Origin: Lota lota
Lineage: Eukaryota; Chordata; Actinopteri; Gadiformes; Lotidae
Direction of reading: 5' to 3'
NCBI GenBank assembly: GCA_026745465.1
Contig: JACYXH010000125.1
Span: 271,001 to 335,000 of the forward strand
Length of the DNA: 64,000 nucleotides
How positions within the stretch are numbered: the first letter of the stretch is position 1; every line of letters begins with the position of its first letter. This document shows positions 49,249 to 59,734 of the stretch, in pieces. Below the pieces are notes generated by a model. It had not been told where the DNA came from and searched no databases. It worked only from the letters and a program-made list of their open reading frames with translations. A program made the translations under genes and the position numbers.

Positions 49249-49805
49249 CTACAACCGACACAGAGACATTGAGGAACCAGACCATCCTAACCTAAACGCA
49301 GGGTGGAGGTCCTCCTGGGTGAAGGTGGACTGGAAGGTGTGGATGTGTGTCAGTGTGTCTGAGGACCCTCCTACATCTGGGGACACTCTGTAGAAGGACA
49401 GAGTGCCAGCAGGCCAGTCCAGATACACTCCTACTCTCTTAGAGCCAGCGGGGGGAAGACCTATGTCTGTTCTAATACCGTTGTACCAGACATAGTAAAC
49501 ACCATCATCAAAACAAACAAGACTCCAGGACTTGTTGTTCCTTCCAAGCCAGCTGTCACCACCCCATCCTCTCCTTGTGATTCCTCTGTATGTTACTCCT
49601 ACAACAACATGTCCTACCCACTTTACCTCCCAGTAACAGCGGCCAGTCAGACCCTCTTTACACAACACCTGGTGAGAGGAGTCAAATCTCTCTGGGTGAT
49701 CAGGATACGACTGGTCCTCTCTAACCAGCGTCACCTTTCTGTTGTCCTCAGACAGAGAGAGTTCTCTGTGGGCTGTGTTTGGGTCCAGTGTGAATTCACA
49801 GGCAT
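49249..49805 (-). CDS. B30.2 (PRY-SPRY) terminal exon, inverted copy
   Basis: Reverse-strand exon with acceptor GTCAG at 49806, opening with an ACEFTLDPNTAHRELSLSED PRY start and containing VLCKEGLTGRCYWEV, VVVGVTYRGI, WSLVCFDDGVYYVWYNGIRT, VGVYLDWPAGTLSFYRVS and a SLCRL end. It is full length and uninterrupted. It differs from 23291-23844 mainly in loops (ITRRGWGGDSWLG, CFDDGVYYVW, GIRTDIGL), consistent with variable ligand-facing loops. No linker or LRR exon is found upstream; instead there is an expanded array and a provirus. It might be orphaned or spliced to the Ig-type exons at 58070-59451. Confidence 0.85.
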
Positions 49806-49842
49806 CTGACGGAAGAACAAGACATGATTAGCTGCTGAACCA

Positions 49843-49845
49843 TTC

Positions 49846-49888
<43 letters not shown>
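49843..49888. repeat. (CAT)n microsatellite
   Basis: About 15 CAT/ATC triplets upstream of the B30.2 exon; the arm-1 equivalent is a short GATGATGATGAAG at about 23237. Confidence 0.9.
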
Positions 49889-50309
49889 CTAGTACTGTTC
49901 TCTTGCATACTTCTTATTCCTGTCCTTTTTCACGTGCCATCTACTCTTCGAACATTAACATTGAAAGATACATGTAGTTTTAAAGATATTTAAGTTAAAG
50001 TTAATTAGAAATCCTGTGTGAGTGGCAGTCCCAATCAAAACATTGAAACCAAGGAAAACGTATAAACTGCATTCACTCCCTCAATATTTACACTACATAC
50101 ACATATTATACATCGAAATGTTCAGCATGATGAGCTTATTATTCCTATGAAATATCTAAGCAATACCTGTAATACCTTTCAAGATATGAAACCTTTGGAT
50201 TTCCCAATCCACATACATTGCACTCAACCTTCAAAGGGACATCTGTGTGAACAACAGACTGAACAAGCTGAGCTCACATACAGGCTGGAAATTAACTGTT
50301 GGAGCCATA

Positions 50310-51200
50310 GAACTGGTTCATACATACTATATATACATAGACATGTACTCATACATACACGTACATATTATATATACATAGACGTGTACTCATACATACT
50401 ATATATACTTAGACATGTACTCATACATATTATACATACATAGGCATGTACTCATACATACACGTACATACTTTATATACATAGACATGTACTCATACAT
50501 ACACGTACATACATACTATATATACATAGACATGTACTCATACATACACGTACATACTATATATACATAGACATGTACTCATACATACACGTACATACTA
50601 TATATACATAGACATGTAATCATACATACTATATATACATAGACATGTACTCATACATACTATACATACATAGACATGTACTCATACATACACGTACATA
50701 CTATAAATACATAGACATGTACTCATACATACACGTACATACTATATATACATAGACATGTACTCATACATACACGTACATACTATATATACATAGACAT
50801 GTACTCATACATACATGTACATACTATATATACATAGACATGTACTCATACATGCTATGTATACATAGACATGTACTCATACATACAAGTACATACTATA
50901 CATACATAGATATGTACTCATACATACATGTACTCATACATACTATATATACATAGACATGTACTCATACATACACGTACATACTTTATATACATAGACA
51001 TGTACTCATACATACACGTACATACATACTATATATACATAGACATGTACTCATACATACACGTACATACTATATATACATAGACATGTACTCATACATA
51101 CACGTACATACTATATATACATAGACATGTACTCATACATACACGTACATACTACATATACATAGACATGTACTCATACATACACGTACATACTATATAT
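50310..51200. repeat. CATACATACACGTACATACTATATATACATAGACATGTACT-type array
   Basis: More than 20 units of about 40 bp (core CATAGACATGTACTCATACA) with shorter variants. It is inverse and strongly expanded relative to 22690-22890. The provirus splits it: it resumes at 57686. Confidence 0.92.
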
Positions 51201-51831
51201 TGTAGACGGAAAAAACTGTTACAAAAAGGAGAAATGTATTGGGGAAGAGACAAAGGTCAGCTCGAGTTCAGGCCTCGAAAACTCTGTAGTAGACAGGGTT
51301 ATCTGAAGTTCAGGTTTCAAAATATCAGACGATAAGACAAATGACTCATAATGAAAGTTCATCAAGACTAACGCCTATAGAAAACTACTATCTAAAAGCA
51401 GAACACAGAAAACCACAAAGCGACGTGGAACAAGCTTTACCATACGCATAAAGGCGTCCCAACTGAAAATGGAGACTTTCTCCTAATTTGGACATAAAGA
51501 ACTAGTACGACAGTTATTCTGTCCAGCAACTGACAAGAAAGCCATCCCACCCGAAGGGCGGGAATTCAACATTTAAAAACCCCAACTAGACAAATGACAT
51601 GTGTGTATTAGCCCTGCGGCGCTCGAGCGAGTGACGTTGTCTCTTCTTACGTGTTGAGAGCTCAGTACTGAGTAGTTGATATACCTGTAATATCGTTCTT
51701 GTACTATTCTATTGATAGACCTTGTTTTAAACCACGGGAATCGTCAACTCAATTCAAGTGTTGAACTCAATTTTTACTTAGGAGGGTTCCATTTAATTAT
51801 AAGCCAACTCGATCATTAAAACTAGACAACA
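51201..51831 (+). repeat. ERV 5' LTR (631 bp)
   Basis: Begins TGTAGACGGA and ends GACAACA. Near the 3' part are GACGTTGTCTC and ATTAAA signals that could belong to the promoter/R/polyA region, but the U3-R-U5 borders cannot be set by eye. Confidence 0.92.
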
Positions 51832-51833
51832 AT

Positions 51834-51851
51834 TGGGGGCTCGTCCGGGAT
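51834..51851 (+). promoter_or_regulatory. Primer-binding site, tRNA-Pro type
   Basis: TGGGGGCTCGTCCGGGAT starts 2 nt after the LTR end. It is complementary to the 3' end of tRNA-Pro, the primer of most gammaretroviruses. Confidence 0.92.
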
Positions 51852-52194
51852 TCGGTCCCAAGGGACGAACCGAGTTGGACCACGGAACCTCCACCCACCT
51901 CCTAGACGATCGGAAGGACCACAACACCGACGCGTCTCTTCAGTGGGCCCCGTCTGATAGGTAAGCAGTAACCTTGTCTTTAGGAAAATGGACTAAAACT
52001 GCATAGGACAATCCCTTATTATAGACGGGATTTAAATTAGATCAATAGGACATAGTCTTGTAGGAAGAGACGCGGGTGAGTGACGGCCTTTCTGTCGACT
52101 TTCGTGAGGAATTCATCTTACATTAAAAGAACGATATTACATTGCTTTGATTGTGTTGTATGCCTTATGTAGTTCATGTCGTAAACCCGCGTCA

Positions 52195-52656
52195 GTGACG
52201 GTTAGGGGATAACATGTAATTATTTAAGACAAGAATACCGGACGAGAGTATTCGAATACAAGACAAGTCAAAAGCCGGGCGGGAGGCAGCCCCGTCAATA
52301 CATGTAACAATTGGATTACGATACTTCGAGTATTCCCGGAAATTAAAGCCTGGCGGGAGGCAGCCCCGTAAATACATGTAATTATTTAAGGCTACCGGAC
52401 GAGAGTAGGCCTGTAATGTGTACTTGTTCAAGACAAGGATACCGGACGAGAGTATTCCTTTAATGTGTAATGGATAAGGCTACCGGACGAGAGTAGTCCT
52501 TTTTGCGCATACTTGTTCAAGTCAAGGATACCGGACGAGAGTATTCCTTTAATGTGTAACAGCTTAAGCAAGAATACCGGACGAGAGTATTCGGAAAAAA
52601 TAAATAAAATAAAATAAAAAAGAAGACTTAAGCAAGAATACCGGACGAGAGTATTC

Positions 52657-52687
<31 letters not shown>

Positions 52688-52930
52688 AAAAGAAGGCTTA
52701 AGCAAGAATACCGGACGAGAGTATTCGGAAAAAATAAATAAAATAAAATAAAAAAAGAAGGCTTAAGCAAGAATACCGGACGAGAGTATTCGGAAAAAAT
52801 AAATAAAATAAAATAAAAAAGAAGGCTTAAGCAAGAATACCGGACGAGAGTATTCGGAAAAAATAAATAAAATAAAATAAAAAAGAAGAGGCCTGACGGG
52901 AGACAGCCCCGCGTATACATATACCTAGTA
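52195..52930 (+). other. Leader hairpin array (possible packaging/dimer signals)
   Basis: About ten copies of a hairpin: stem GAATAC/GTATTC (or variant) closing the loop CGGACGAGA. Starts are near 52233, 52390, 52436, 52478, 52525, 52572, 52637, 52706, 52769 and 52836. Variants GGATAC/GTATTCC and GGCTAC/GTAGTCC change both sides of the stem together. A second motif, GCCTGRCGRGAGGCAGCC, recurs near 52275, 52345, 52888, 53398 and 53463. Known gammaretroviral packaging hairpins have GACG loops; a packaging role here is inference. A-rich spacers include a poly-A run at 52657-52685. Confidence 0.75.
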
Positions 52931-53520
52931 ACACCAACGATGTCGGACGAAAATAGTCTCAAAAACTAATGATAATGAAATAGATACATTTCTAATAATA
53001 ACAAATAATAATAGCACTGCAGATAAATAAAATATAAAATAGATTATAATAATAATAATAATAATAATAACTAATAGTAGTATTTCAGACAAATAAATAG
53101 ATAAAAATAAATAAAATAATCTTATTTTTTGAATTTGAAATTTTTAATTTTAATGTTTTCATATTTTAATATCTAAGTATTTTAATATGATGATATTGTA
53201 CTTTTTGAATCTTTTAATTTTTGATTTTTCTTTATTTTTATTTTTAATTTTTAAATCAAATTTTGTAATTCTTAAATTAAAAAAAAAAAATTTATTCTTC
53301 AATTTTTCAAGTTTCATTTTTCAATTTTTAATTTTCAATTTTCAATTTTCAATTTTTTAATTTTGTAGATTTAAAAAAAAAAAACCTTTACAATTTAAGC
53401 CTGACGAGAGGCAGCCCCGCGCATTCGACGTTTGCGGAACGTACAAACAAGCGTAATGTAAAGGCCTAACGAGAGGCAGCCTCGTGAATTCGATAAAACT
53501 ATCATAAAAAAGTGCACGCC
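52931..53520 (+). other. AT-rich ERV leader before gag
   Basis: Extremely AT-rich with (TAA)n at about 53046-53070 and TTTTTAATTTT-type runs, closed by two GCCT(G/A)ACGAGAGGC motifs just upstream of the gag ATG. No coding potential. Confidence 0.6.
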
Positions 53521-54015
53521 ATGGCAAACCTAAAAGACACTGCGGACGCGCAGTTAATTCGGGTCAAAGAATACATCTATAATAGACTAATGCGATCAGG
53601 GATCCGTATACTCAAGAAGGAACAAGAAAAATGGGTGCAACGCATCCCCAAATATTGTAAAATATGGTACCAGAAGGGTTTATTCCCTGTTAAAGGCCCT
53701 TACGACAGAAACGACTTGCAAAAAGTAGGTGAATGGGTGAAAGTAGAGACAGCCCGTCTACAAGCGATAAAAGCAGCCGCTGGTCACCGCCGGCCTGACA
53801 AAAAGAACGATGCAATGCTCGAAAGACTCGATAGATGGGAAGTTATTCGCACCGCCCTGACACAGACACTACCCCCTGAAGGGACGACTTCCCCAGGACC
53901 AGTGACACTGATACAACCGATATATAAAGAGGAACCGCGACCGACCGCTCAGACTAAAACGACTGAGGGGCTCCGACCACCCCCATACGTGCCACCGACA
54001 GAACAAATACAGACA
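53521..54015 (+). pseudogene. ERV gag, matrix-p12-like part only
   Basis: Starts at an ATG in a strong context (GCCATGG) at 53521. Encodes about 165 residues of a basic, Trp/Lys-rich matrix-like domain followed by a proline-rich region with a PPPY late-domain motif. There is no Gly at position 2, so N-myristoylation of the usual kind is not expected. The frame is cut at about 54015, where sequence jumps into integrase in another frame; the Gag frame meets a stop at 54052-54054. Capsid and nucleocapsid are missing. Confidence 0.82.
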
Positions 54016-54704
54016 ATGGGACACATTTCGCTAGCAAAATGGTACAGGATGTAGAACATGCACTAGATATCCAACACCGCTTTGGAGCGGGTTACCACCC
54101 CCAAAGTCAGGGACTGGTAGAGAGGGCCAATAGGACCCTGAAAGAAACCACGGGTAAGATAATGACCCATGTCAACACCCCCTCCTCCACCACACAAGCC
54201 AGAGACTTCCTACTTGCAGCTCTCGACTCCCAGAAACAAATGTCGTGGCTGTCGGCATTGCCTTTGGCCCTCCTGGCAGCAAGGGGGAACCCACATTCAC
54301 GCACCGGACTATCACCTTACGAACTGATAACTGGCCGACCCATGCCGGGTCCTTACACCCCTGCCGAACCTCTTACTGACCAATTAGAAGAACAACTGTC
54401 TCGTTACTGTACTGCACTAACTCTAGCATCTCGAGCCCTGCACTCACAGGTCACCACCGTTACACCCCCAGCAGAACCGGACACCCCGCTGCAGCCAGGA
54501 GACTGGGTGTGGGAGAAACAGCATCGTCGAAAGTTTCCCGAGCCAAGGTGGGGAGGACCTTTCCAGGTACTCCTGGCCACTCCGTTCTCAGTGGCCATCC
54601 AAGGGACCAAGGGGCGTAAGTTGCTACATCTCTCACTCACCAGGAGAGCAACACCCCCAGCTGCCCAGAACCCAGCGGCGAGGCCCCACAACTCAGCAGC
54701 CTAA
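54010..54704 (+). pseudogene. ERV integrase C-terminal part
   Basis: In the +1 frame relative to gag, sequence enters integrase at the DNGTHF block containing the second catalytic aspartate. It continues through the GYHPQSQGLVER block with the catalytic glutamate, then the C-terminal SH3-like region (PGDWVWEKQHRRK), ending with TAA at 54702-54704. The zinc-binding N-terminus and first catalytic Asp are deleted with the rest of pol. The spacing to env (7 nt) is unusually tight; gammaretroviral pol normally overlaps env. Confidence 0.85.
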
Positions 54705-54711
54705 AGGCTCC

Positions 54712-55404
54712 ATGGCACCCACCAATCCCAACCCGGGCGGCGGGCTACAGAGCCTGACGATCACCGGACTCGCATTCTGGACAGTAATATTGGTGACGTT
54801 AATGTTTCTTTTTCTTCCACCCAACTCTCCACCATCCTCGGGAGTGGAGAAACGAACTGTGATGAACCCTAAGACAGGAGTGTTTAAATTGATACTGGAA
54901 CGTGAGATTGGAAAAAATGCAATATGGACAGTTGACTTGTGTGACATTATTCTTTGTACAGGAGACCCTGTTACCTGGCGGGGCTACGACGTGTATGGGT
55001 GCCTCTGGCCCACAACCACCAGTAACCCCACCAGACCCTGGTGTCACTCCTGGCGTGACACACAATGGAACACCAGGCCAGGGTGGACCAAGGGCAACAG
55101 TGGCAGCTGGAACCGTAACCCATCACACATTATTCATAAGCTTAAAATGTATCGGGGATATGACTCAGTGTGGGCAGGGAAGAGAGTCAATAAGTTAATC
55201 TTTACCTTAACCGACTATCACTCAAATTCAGACGTCTTCATTACAATCGGAGTAGATATCTCCGGGAAAGACCCCCTAGCTCTTATAAAAATTCAGACAG
55301 TCACCTCCCCGACAACCCCAACGGTTAACGTAGTCAATATTAACGACCGCACCAGTGCACCGATACAGAGCACTGATTACGCCACCTTAACCCCCACGAC
55401 GTAA
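54712..55404 (+). pseudogene. ERV env, SU N-terminal part
   Basis: Starts at ATG 54712, with a hydrophobic segment at about residues 15-34 that would serve as signal peptide or anchor, then a Trp/Cys-rich SU-like region. The frame ends at stops at 55402-55407. The surface subunit continues downstream in other frames, so env is broken here. It is recognised by its position and by the continuity of SU-like sequence into the TM-bearing segment. Confidence 0.75.
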
Positions 55405-56650
55405 TAGCCATGGAGACAGGTTATAAAGACCCCAATTTATGGATGAACTGGTTAGAAGCCACGTCATCAGAGTTGAACATGAAGGGATGTGTCGCGTGCG
55501 TCGCCGCCCGACCAGTTTTACAGACCCAGCTCCTTTGTACCCCGGTGATTCTTGGGGATATAAATGTATGCTTTCGCTAACCAAAATGAAATCCCCCCCT
55601 AACTGCTCTACGCTAGCGAGCCTTTTTCCTCCAGCCTCAAATCGCACCCGGGTCGGAGCCGTTACTAGGCAAGTAGGGAATTACACGTGTTTCGACTTAA
55701 CCCCCACGCTCAAATATCAAATTGACGTTGGCCAGATTAATGACAGCTGGTGCGCGACCATCGACACTGATGGGTCTCGCACGCTCGGTCCATGGGCACG
55801 AGAAGGCCTCTATTATTTGTGTGGACCTAATGTAATTCTCCCTAGAATCACAACGGACATGCGAGGACGGTGCGCAATGATTAGATTGGCGACCCCGTTG
55901 TTAATCCTCGGACCACGCACCCCACCTCCGCGTAACCCCAGGTCAAAACGAAGCTCAGACACGTTCGACCTTACCAAAAATAGCCCAACCTACATCGACT
56001 CAATTGGGATTCCCCGGGGCGTACCAAACGAGTACAAGCTCGCGAATCAGATTGCCGCGGGCTTCGAAAACATCCCCCTCATAGCCGCCATATTTCCCGT
56101 CACCCCAAGCAAAAATGTCGACCGCATAAACTATGTTCACTTTAATGTTATGAGACTATCTAACCTCACCCGTGATGCGGTCGAGGGCCTGGCTGAGCAA
56201 TTAGCGCCCACCTCACTTATGGCCATTCAAAACTGCATGGCGCTGGATATGTTACTAGCCGAAAAAGGAGGGGCCTGTGCGATGTTCGACGATAAATGTT
56301 GTACATTCATACCGAATAACACCGCCCCTGATGGATCAGTAACCCGTGCCCTTGATGGTCTACGCGCCCTCTCTAACGAAATGAAAGACTTTTCGGGAGT
56401 AGACAACCCGATGACAGCATGGTTGGATAATATGTTTGGAAGCTGGAAAGGCGTCATAATCTCCCTACTAACCTCCCTAGCTATATTTGTTTCCTTATTG
56501 GTCACCTGCGGGTGCTGCCTAATCCCATGCCTACGTTCATTAACCAATAGGCTCATCACCTCGGCTATCGAGAAACATGACTTCCCTCCCCCGTATGCCA
56601 TGCCCCTATTAGCTCCCGACCACAAACTCGAGTGTGATGATGTGGCCTAG
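55405..56650 (+). pseudogene. ERV env, SU C-terminal part plus transmembrane subunit
   Basis: SU-like sequence with a CVAC (CXXC) motif lies in a short frame at about 55410-55510, then a further frame shift leads to the long frame 55439-56650. That frame has a furin-type RSKR at residues 168-171, a gamma-type CX6CC at 280-288 preceded by the conserved hydrophobic/immunosuppressive-like segment, a membrane span at about 338-358, and a cytoplasmic tail with PPPY at 383-386. At least two frame changes separate it from the env start, so no full Env can be made. The TM part itself is uninterrupted. Confidence 0.85.
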
Positions 56651-57040
56651 ACTAGATACCCCGTCATTAGTTCCCCGCTTTTACCAGGTACAGACCCAGA
56701 GCGGGGAGGCGAGCGGATAATAAAACGGGACTTTCCCCGGAAAATTTTCCGGGCCCATTGAGCTCTCTCTCTCCGTTCCGGCGAGGTACCCTTTTCTCTT
56801 GTATTGCTTATGAAATGTGTTACGCTTTGGCTTGATTGTAACCGCTTTGGCTTGATTGTAACTGCTTGAGCCTTAAAGGTGGACGAATGTGCTCGGCTAT
56901 CCGAGTGGATGGAGGTTTCCCCTCTCCTTCAGAAAGGTTTTCCCTATCCCCGCCTCAGGCGATTAACTTGGTTGAGATTCCCTTCATTTGGTAAATTTTC
57001 CGTCCTTTTTTTAGAGCTCTTGTGAGCTCCACAGAGGGAT
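56651..57040 (+). other. ERV env-LTR untranslated region and polypurine tract
   Basis: Contains two near-identical CGCTTTGGCTTGATTGTAAC blocks (near 56823 and 56843) and a GGGGCCC/AAATTTTCCGG segment. ACAGAGGGAT directly before the LTR is a short purine-rich primer candidate. Confidence 0.6.
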
Positions 57041-57685
57041 TGTAGACGGAAAAAACTGTTACAAAAAGGAGAAATGTATTGGGGAAGAGACAAAGGTCAG
57101 CTCGAGTTCAGGCCTCGAAAACTCTGTAGTAGACAGGGTTATCTGAAGTTCAGGTTTCAAAATATCAGACGATAAGACAAATGACTCATAATGAAAGTTC
57201 ATCAAGACTAACGCCTATAGAAAACTACTATCTAAAAGCAGAACACAGAAAACCACAAAGCGACGTGGAACAAGCTTTACCATACGCAACGCATAAAGGC
57301 GTCCCAACTGAAAATGGAGACTTTCTCCTAATTTGGACATAAAGAACTAGTACGACAGTTATTCTGTCCAGCAACTGACAAGAAAGCCATCCCACCCGAA
57401 GGGCGGGAATTCAACATTTAAAAACCCCAACTAGACAAATGACATGTGTGTATTACCCCTGCGGCGCTCGAGCGAGTGACGTTGTCTCTTCTTACGTGTT
57501 GAGAGCTCAGTACTGAGTAGTTGATATACCTGTAATATCGTTCTTGTACTATTCTATTGATAGACCTTGTTTTATACTTATTAAATTCATGGGAATCTCA
57601 ACTCAATTGAAGTGTTGATCTCAATTCTTACTTAGGAGAGTTCCATATAATTAAAAGCCAACTCGATCATTAAAACTAGACAACA
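57041..57685 (+). repeat. ERV 3' LTR (645 bp)
   Basis: Partner of 51201-51831 with indels and a few substitutions. It is followed directly by the resumed CATACA array. Confidence 0.92.
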
Positions 57686-58040
57686 ATATATACAAAGACA
57701 TGTACTCATACATACAAGTACATACTATATATACATAGACATGTACTCATACATACACATACATATACATAAGTATATATCAACAACAATGTTATGAATA
57801 CATCAACAACAATGTTATGAATATATAAACAACAATGTTATGAATACATCAACAACAATGTTATGAATATATTTACAACAATGTTATGAATATATCAACA
57901 ACAATGTTATGAATACATCAACAACAATGTTATGAATATATCAACAACAATGTTATGAATATATCAACAACAATGTTATGAATATATCAACAACAATGTT
58001 ATGAATACGTCAACAACAATATTATAAATACATCAACAAC
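57686..58040. repeat. Resumed CATACA array and 23-bp tandem repeat
   Basis: Array units continue to about 57770. Then about 11 copies of ATATATCAACAACAATGTTATGA-like 23-bp units run to 58045. Confidence 0.9.
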
Positions 58041-58069
58041 AAACATCTCTCATTGGATCCAGATCTTAC

Positions 58070-59451
58070 CAACAACGAGCAGATCTGCGGTGTGATTGGC
58101 TGAGCCAGCGCTGTTGGTCGCCATGCAGCAGACCGTGTTCACACCATACTTCACACCTCTGACGAAGAGGAACCCCCTCTCCACCCAGGCCGCAGGCTCT
58201 GATTGGTTGTCTGTGCTGTCCCTCTCCAGGGGCCTCCCGTTGTGTAGCCACTCGACGGTGGGGTCCGGCGTGCCGTCGGCATCGCAGGAGAATTGGGCGG
58301 TGTGGCCCACGGGCAACACCTTGGTAGAGGAGTGGAACTCTGTGATGCTGGGGGCCTCCTCCTTCATGAGCATCACTGAACCTGAAGAAACCAGGACGAG
58401 ATGAGTGATAACCAGAGCTTATAATCACTACTATTATTATTGTAATTATATTCAGGATGATATGATTTAGACTCACAGAGGCGCACGGAGATTACGAGAA
58501 TACACAGCAGTATGAAGATCAGAGTGACAATGATGTGGGACTTTAGAGCTGTTCAGGAGTGAGAGACACACACACACACACATTGTAAAAACAGATAAAT
58601 TCATACTGTGTGGCTATTAATCACAGTCCAAACACTCTCCCTACAGTCTGCACAATCCCTCCCCATCTTCAAGAAACATTCACAACGGCACGCACAGAAC
58701 ATTTTATATACTCAAATTATATTTGAGATATGTTCATATTAATTACAAACTTTATTTAATTGTGTTGAATCCATAAATTCACTTGATATCACTTCAGTTG
58801 AATGAGTAGCCTTCATTAAAACACAAAAATGTGTATTAAAAAAATTGACACTCTAATGTTATGTTGCACTACCACTAATAATAAGTAATGAAAATACTAA
58901 ATCTGTGTTCTGCTCCCTAAAGCTACTCTGCACTCTGTCTAGTTGTTCCACATCTATAACAACATATATCATGAAATACACAACTACTTGAGTTGTCTAG
59001 TAATAGTCCGTAACTCATGGCCGTAATCACAGGTCGTTTGTTCTGGAAACGTAAATGTGTGTTGTTTGTCTAGAACATACACATGTTGTTATTTAGGAGA
59101 ATAAATCTGTCTGTGTGTGTTGTTTGTCTAGAACATACACATGTTGTTATTTAGGAGAATAAATCTGTCTATGTGTGTTGTTTGTCTAGAACATACACAT
59201 GTTGTTATTTAGGAGAATAAATCTGTCTATGCGGTCACTGGTTCATCAGATTGGTCACTTTTGCTAAAAACGTTTGCTAAATGTAAATCTTAAATGTATG
59301 TAGATGAAAACATTTTTTTACTGGATTATTTCTTTTAAATTCTCTACAAAGTGCACCTACCAAATCTTCTCTTCCTGATCTCCTCCTGGTCCAAAGACGT
59401 GTCCTCAGGTTCCTCAGTGGGTCCAGGGTCCAGTTCATAGATGTGGTCCAT
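58070..59451 (-). CDS. Type II membrane protein with Ig domain (partial gene)
   Basis: Three reverse-strand exons with matching phases: 59361-59451 (ATG; MDHIYELDPGPTEEPEDTSL, acidic then RKRRF), 58477-58548 (transmembrane: IIVTLIFILLCILVISV) and 58070-58381 (Ig domain). The Ig domain has the core cysteine in AQFSCDADG, tryptophan in VEWLHNG and second cysteine in VNTVCCMATNSAG, typical of an I-set fold. The N-terminus lacks a signal peptide, the basic RKRR precedes the membrane span, and the Ig follows, so a type II orientation with extracellular Ig is implied. The last exon ends at a good donor (TTG|GTAAGA) in phase 1, so at least one further exon existed. None is found before 49805; the B30.2 exon there has a compatible phase. 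I do not recognise the family. Confidence 0.72.
58549..59360. other. Intron of the Ig-type gene with 56-bp tandem repeat
   Basis: AT-rich. Three copies of a unit with GTTGTTTGTCTAGAACATAC then ACATGTTGTTATTTAGGAGA occupy about 59062-59232. A short CA run is at 58566-58582. Confidence 0.7.
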
Positions 59452-59700
59452 GGTTCCTCTCTGTCAGCTTCCACTGCTTCTGCTCTCAGGCTTCAGCTCT
59501 GCTATATCAGCTGGAAAAACAATGTCACATGTTTGAATTCTGACCAATCATCAGCTTACAATCTGAACTATCACTGTCAGGAAATGTTTTTCTTGTACTC
59601 TTATCAGACGCCATCATTTTACACACACACTCATGCACGCACGCATGCACACACACACACACACACACACACCACATTCTATTTTATATCGTATTAAGAT
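59452..59700. other. 5' flank of Ig-type gene with (CA)n
   Basis: Upstream region on the reverse strand; includes CACGCACGCATGCA and (CA)n at about 59623-59671. No clear TATA element. Confidence 0.4.
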
Positions 59701-59734
59701 ACATATACACATGTAGAGGCAGAATAAAGCAGAT

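Larger units (their letters stand above)
51201..57685 (+). mobile_element. Endogenous retrovirus, gammaretrovirus-like, defective
   Basis: Paired LTRs (51201-51831 and 57041-57685), a primer-binding site of tRNA-Pro type, a long structured leader, a truncated gag, the C-terminal part of integrase, and a broken env. It sits in the CATACA array with a 4-bp ATAT repeat at both edges, though the AT-rich target makes that only suggestive. LTRs differ by several substitutions and two indels (a 5-6 bp insertion near 57286 and a longer one near 57577 in the 3' copy), so it is older than the BEL element. CA, NC, protease, RT and RNase H are deleted. It is not replication competent. Confidence 0.93.

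Noticed and set aside
54712-56650. Intact, possibly domesticated Env (syncytin-like) gene
   Set aside because: At least two frame changes and stops interrupt the surface subunit; only the transmembrane part is continuous.
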